DNA of 64,000 nt from Aphidius gifuensis (lineage: Eukaryota > Arthropoda > Insecta > Hymenoptera > Braconidae). Shown here in pieces: positions 59,430 to 64,000 of the stretch. The stretch is from contig NC_057791.1 of NCBI RefSeq assembly GCF_014905175.1, positions 7,140,492-7,204,491 of the forward strand. The letters run 5' to 3'. How positions within the stretch are numbered: position 1 is the stretch's first letter; every line of letters begins with the position of its first letter. Made by a program: the position numbers and the translations under genes. The notes beneath the pieces were generated by a model. That model saw nothing but the letters and a program-made list of their open reading frames with translations, did not search any database and had not been told where the DNA came from.

Positions 59430-62400
59430 ATGAGTGGAAACATGAATAAAAAAAAAAGACCTATTGAATATAAAGAATATCAATGGACACGTCAATTTGA
59501 ACTTAAAAAAAAAATATATGCAGCAAGAGATAATCAAAATCAACTTTATAAAAGGTAATTATATTAATACATGTGTGATGTTTACTTGTTTATCAAAGCA
59601 ATAACTTTTAATAATTTTCGTAAAAAATTTAACTATTTATTCATTTTTAATGTGTTTAGAATTACCATCTCAGCAACAAATGAAGATCCTGGTCATTCAG
59701 AAAATCACACACAAGAGCAAAGACAAACACATATTCACCAACTTCATGATGGTCTAAACCATCAAGTAAATAATGATGCCCCAGGTATGTTATTTAATTA
59801 CTCCATTTATAACTATAAAAATGAATTAAATATTTATATTTATATATACATATATATATACATGTCATTAATATTCAATAACATTAATGGTGTTGTGGGC
59901 AATCAATAGCTTTCCACTGGGAAGATCCAGTGTTCAATCCCTGGTAGAATTTTTTTTTTTTTTCTTTCTCGATTGACATTAAATTTTATAACTTTTAATT
60001 AATTTTGTCATTCAATTTTTACAGATGATCGTGATCAACTATTTGATAATAGTGAATCTGAAAACGAAGCTGATTTTAATAATGATTACGATACGTACAT
60101 AACGAATCAAAGTAGCTAAAATAGTATTTTCTTCTTATTGTAAATAATTTTTATCATGATTATTTGTTCATCATCTTTATTTCTTTTAACAGTTGAAAAT
60201 GATGATGATTTTATTGTTTCTGATGATGATGGTGATGATAATCAACCACGTCAAGAAGATCCAGATGACAATCATGATGGTGACAACGTTAATGATGTTC
60301 CAGAGGACGAAGAACTTTATCATGGTTTAAGAATCACAGTAGGAGAAAGTTTTGACATTTTTTTTTACGTCATAATTTGAGTGGCCCGCGTTTCGTTTTA
60401 GCTAGAAGCTCAGTCTCCATCCATAACCAATATCTATTCCATATTGATATAATTAAAACACCAGCAAGGCGTTTTATTGTTTCGCAGATGCTCGTTGCAC
60501 GTGTGCTTTGCCAATAAAAAGCACAAGCTATTTTATCGAGTCTTCGAGCCTTAACACTTTATGCCGCAGTAATTATGATCAGCTGAAAATGATTTATGAA
60601 ATATATAAGATGGATCCATTTATAAAAAATACAGTGAGCCAGGTAAACCACTATCTAATCCAGACAACATTTCTTTTACTTGGAATTCTGATGGTATTTC
60701 TATTTTTTAATCTTCTAATTATCAAATTTGGCCATTTATGCTGAGTATAAACGAGCTACCATTCAATCAACGAATGAAAAGAGAAAATTTGTTGGTTGGT
60801 GGATTATGGCTTGGCCCAGGAAAACCACTTCCTTCTTTGTTTTTGCATCATATATCACTAGAATTAAATGTCATAAAACGAGGAATAGACCTCGTTGTTC
60901 CTTGGATGGATGAGCTATTGCACGTTCAGGGTCATGTTATATGTGGTACTTGCGACTTACCAGCAAAAGCCATATTTTTAAACATGCAACAATATAATGG
61001 GGAAAATGGTTGCCAAAAATGTGAAATAACAATTGAAAGACAAGACAATATTCCAATTTATAATTATCAAGAATCATTAACTCTACGTTCTCAAGAAATG
61101 ACAGATCGATATGTAGAACAAGGCCAGACATTACGTCGGTCACGAGCAAGACGAGGACAGGCCTTACAACCACATGAACTTCATGTGAAAGTTGTTAAAA
61201 GGCCAAGTCCAATATCATTATTCCAGCGTCAATATATCAGGACAACAGCAATTGACGTAATGCATTGTGTATATCTAGGCGTTGTGAAATTATTAATAAA
61301 GCTGTGGTTTTCTTCAAAATACAGTCGAGAAAAGTAGTCTTTTTCCAGGCATCTACCTATAATAGACAGAATGATACGTGAACTGACACCTCCTGCTTTT
61401 ATCACACGTCTACCTCGAACTATCTTTGAACATATTAAATTTTGGAAAGCACTTGAATTTAAAAGTTGGTTTTTCTATTACTCCTTGCCAGTATTGCAAA
61501 GAATAATGACAGCTGAAAATGAAGGGCTTGAATATTTTGTTCATTACAGACTTTTAGTTAACGGAATATCTTTACTAAGCAAATCAAGTACTTCTGAAGA
61601 AATGATTAATTTATCTGAACAAATGTTAAATGATTTTGTCAATTAATTTTCTCATTTATATGATAAAAAATTTATGACAGCAAATTTGCATTTGTTATTA
61701 CATTTACCATCAAACACAAGAGATTTTGGACCAACATTTGTGACTTCATGTTTTACTTTTGAAAATATGAATGGTGAATTAACTTATTTGGTTACAGGCA
61801 CGAGGTTTTCTGGTTTATAAATATCAACTGGTTTATCTTTTTACATGGCTCTACCCCGTCTGATTAATAGTGTTAATGATGAAAGTATAATTTTAAATTT
61901 TTGTAGACGTCTGACGTCTGTCAAAAAGAAATACAAAGGGCATCGTCCGAGTCAGAGTTTATATGCAATTGGTGCTGTATCAAAAAATCGAGAGATCCCT
62001 GAGAACGTCAGAAATTTATTAAATATGTCAGACATAAGAGGAACAAATATAAAATTATTTTTTAGACTGATGAAAGCGACAATTTTATATAGGTCCACAA
62101 TGTATTCTCGACAAACTCAAACCAATTGTAATTACGTAAAATACATGTTAAACAATCAAATAGCTTTTGGCAATGTTTATTGTTTCGTTCAGGTCTCGAA
62201 TTGCTTATGCACATCTTTTTGTGACGATCTATGTCGAGCCCAGTACTACGCAATTATCAAAAAATGCGATACTTTTCCAAAATTCGATGTACAAAATGGT
62301 CTTAATTCTAGAATTTTCGAATGTACACAAACTGATGATACTATTGTCTTAAAAATAAGAAATCTCATATGCGTTTGTTTTTTTATAAAAATTGCACAAG

Positions 62401-62450
62401 ATAATGTTCCATACATTGTTGAACCAATTAATTTGATGGAAATTAAATAA
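59430..62450 (+). pseudogene. EnSpm/CACTA tnp2-like transposase (locus 2)
   Basis: Spliced N-terminus: 59430-59554 (MSGNMNKKKRPIEYKEYQWT), 59660-59784, 60025 onward and 60193 onward, all acidic/charged. The core reads NSDGISIF and SSNYQIWPFMLSINELPFNQ, then RENLLVGGLWLGPGKPLPSL, VICGTCDLPAKAIFLNMQQY, GENGCQKCEI and TTAIDVMHCVYLGVVKLL, the D/C motifs of animal EnSpm transposases. After a stop (61335) it continues LPIIDRMIRELTPPAFITRL and YYSLPVLQRIM; after another (61644), NLHLLLHLPSNTRDFGPTFV and CFTFENMNGELTYLVTGT. A stop (about 61819) precedes the last part (61845-62450). At least four stops or frameshifts make it inactive, yet the order is complete. Confidence 0.85.
59886..59965 (+). repeat. 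tRNA-like SINE fragment
   Basis: About 80 bp reading GGGCAATCAATAGCTTTCCA, CTGGGAAGATCCAGTGTTCA and ATCCCTGG, then a long T-run. GTGTTCAATCCCTGG fits a degenerate B-box and the T-run a Pol III terminator. It lies in an intron of the EnSpm gene. No 7-bp acceptor stem forms, so it is not a tRNA gene. Confidence 0.35.
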
Positions 62451-62634
62451 AACGTATTTGTCATTGAAATAAAAATTATTTCTTCTACACTCTTAAATAG
62501 TTTTCGTATTCAAAATTATTTAATTTTATTCACTTCCATTTTTTTATGTATTGTTAGAAAATCATTCATCATAAATTATTAGCAATTCTTAATTAATATT
62601 TAAATATTTATCGAAAATTAAAATTTATATACGG

Positions 62635-63150
62635 CCACAAATTTTCTAAGTACAGTAAAAAAAAAACTTAGAAAATTTTTAGTAGATAAGTTATTTTTTT
62701 TCTAAGTATATAGTGAGGTAAAATAACTTAGAATAAAAAAAAATATCGATACGACTGAAATTTTCTAAGAAAAAAAAAAAAAACGTTTACTACCGCCTCT
62801 CACTCGCTGAAACACCATTTGACTTCATTAGACGTCAATGACTACCAATGACGACAAATGAGTATTCTCAATCTCCGCCGTCCTTCATTTCGGCAATTGA
62901 AAAATCGTTTACTACCGCCTCTCACTCGCTGAGACACCATTTGACTTCATTAGACGTCAATGACGACCAATGACGACAAATGAGTCATCAAATCAAATTC
63001 GAATAAAAAAAAATATCGATACGACTGAAATTTTCTAAGTTATTTTACCTCACTATATACTTAGAATAAAAAAAGATATCGATACGACTGAAAAAAAACT
63101 TAGAAAATTTTTAGTAGATAAGTTATTTTTTTTCTAAGTCCCTTAAATTG
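62635..63150. repeat. Foldback repeat with internal duplication
   Basis: ACTTAGAAAATTTTTAGTAG and ATAAGTTATTTTTTTTCTAA occur at both ends (62667-62705 and 63099-63138). ATATCGATACGACTGAAA occurs three times, and TATATAGTGAGGTAAAATAA (62709) faces its complement TTATTTTACCTCACTATATA (63040). The core holds two direct copies of about 115 bp (CGTTTACTACCGCCTCTCAC ... GACGACAAATGAGT, at 62786 and 62905). Confidence 0.85.
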
Positions 63151-64000
63151 TATATGTAACAATAATAATAGGGAGACTCATGAAGCCTTAAAGATACTAC
63201 GGGAGTCCTAAAAAAAAATTGGGAGTCGCGAAGCGTCGCCGAGAGCTCCGAAAACATTTCCGTATATATCGTATAAAATATATTTTTGTGCAAAGAGTCT
63301 CGTGAAGTCGCTAAAGAACGTAAGAGAACGCCAAGGAACTTACAAGAGTTTCACAGAGTCTTATGAGAGTCACAACTATTCCATCTCGGGATTATTCGAA
63401 TAGATTTTTCTATTTTTAATAAAATTTTATATATATATTCATCTACAATTGCAAAAAGAATATAACGTGGAATTTTCCATTCTGATATAACTCTAACATC
63501 TGATATAACTTTATTATATACCAGTTTATTCTGATCGTTATTTTTTGTTTCTTTTGGGGTCCCTCCCAGAAGTGTTCTGAGACCTATTTGGATTGTTTGT
63601 TCTCTTAAATTTCTTTCGTCGGATGGATTTTTTATTCACCAGCTGATGTTTGCCTTGATGATGTTGATGTTTTTGTTGATAAACAGATTAATTTTATTTT
63701 CGATTTTAATGTTGATGCTGATAATGATAGGAGTGATAATCGTGAACGTACTGCGGTTAGTTATTGATGTTATTTTCTGGCATTTTTAGCATCTTGAACC
63801 GTAAGTGCTGTTGCTGATGGTGCGTGTGGTTGTGGTGGTAGTTGTAAAGTAGCCAGCAAATTTAAATTTACCAGGTCAATGTTATCAACAATTGCTCCAG
63901 GTCTATTGCACCAGTCTGCATTTTTTCCGAGCCAGCCAACAGATTTATCATTAGAAATTATTCAAAATGTAATTATTGTTACTATTATTTATTTATCATG
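63150..64000. other. Non-coding tail of the window
   Basis: 63170-63380 is less AT-rich, with GGGAGTC/GAGAGTC motifs. 63640-63760 has an open plus frame rich in Asp/Val (SPADVCLDDVDVFVDKQINF) that could be an exon, but I recognise no family. Confidence 0.3.

Overview
This window is AT-rich eukaryotic DNA, almost certainly from an insect. The spliced transposase genes, insect-type LTR, SINE, Helitron, hAT, P and EnSpm elements, and the insect-like fragments of HADHB, NOG1, HIP1, NRF-6, sulfotransferase and cadherin genes all fit. The very low GC and huge (TAA)n tracts would suit a hymenopteran parasitoid, but the species cannot be fixed from the sequence. I see no bacterial, CRISPR or viral replication genes. 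The window is mostly a nest of transposable elements, many with exact target-site duplications (TSDs).

Layout. 0.06-1.4 kb: broken pogo/Tigger-like transposase (-). 2.6-7.8 kb: TTAA-flanked, Kolobok-like element with a broken 'Mutator-like' transposase (-), a hairpin MITE and a >1.1-kb (TAA)n tract. 8.2-18.6 kb: a P-type element with ~300-bp inverted repeats, a four-exon THAP/P transposase that is open throughout, an in-frame minisatellite, and broken fragments of unrelated cellular genes (sulfotransferase, cadherin laminin-G, NOG1, HIP1). 19.16-36.84 kb: a gag-only LTR retrotransposon (399-bp LTRs, TSD GTTT) whose 3' LTR is split by a 14,209-bp transposon (22,319-36,527; ~430-bp terminal inverted repeats, 6-bp TSD GGTACG). 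That transposon has an IS3-like DDE integrase in its middle and carries fragments of NRF-6, two inverted copies of an Ig-like/kinase gene, and the 5' half of HADHB.

38.2-39.5 kb: LINE ORF1 without a reverse transcriptase. 40.3-41.9 kb: P-family foldback MITE and a hAT element (TSD TTTGGGGG) that itself contains a MITE. 42.2-47.9 kb: BEN-like gene remnant (-) and a remnant of an unnamed gene family (+) interrupted by a 1,141-bp solo LTR and a foldback repeat. 48.09-53.29 kb: Helitron (-) with nested Harbinger-like MITE, a SINE and satellite-like repeats; a second copy of the tRNA-derived SINE follows at 53.3 kb. 53.9-56.3 kb and 57.3-62.5 kb: two broken EnSpm/CACTA-like loci, the second a head-to-head pair (BEN-like gene and tnp2-like transposase). 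62.6-63.15 kb: foldback repeat.

The standout is the 14.2-kb gene-carrying element. Its boundaries are fixed to the base, because removing it and one TSD copy restores a 399-bp LTR equal in length to its partner. Together with the P-type element it suggests that two unrelated DNA transposon families here pick up pieces of host genes. One captured piece (HADHB) lies between ~110-bp direct repeats copied from just downstream of the transposase, which hints at how it was acquired.
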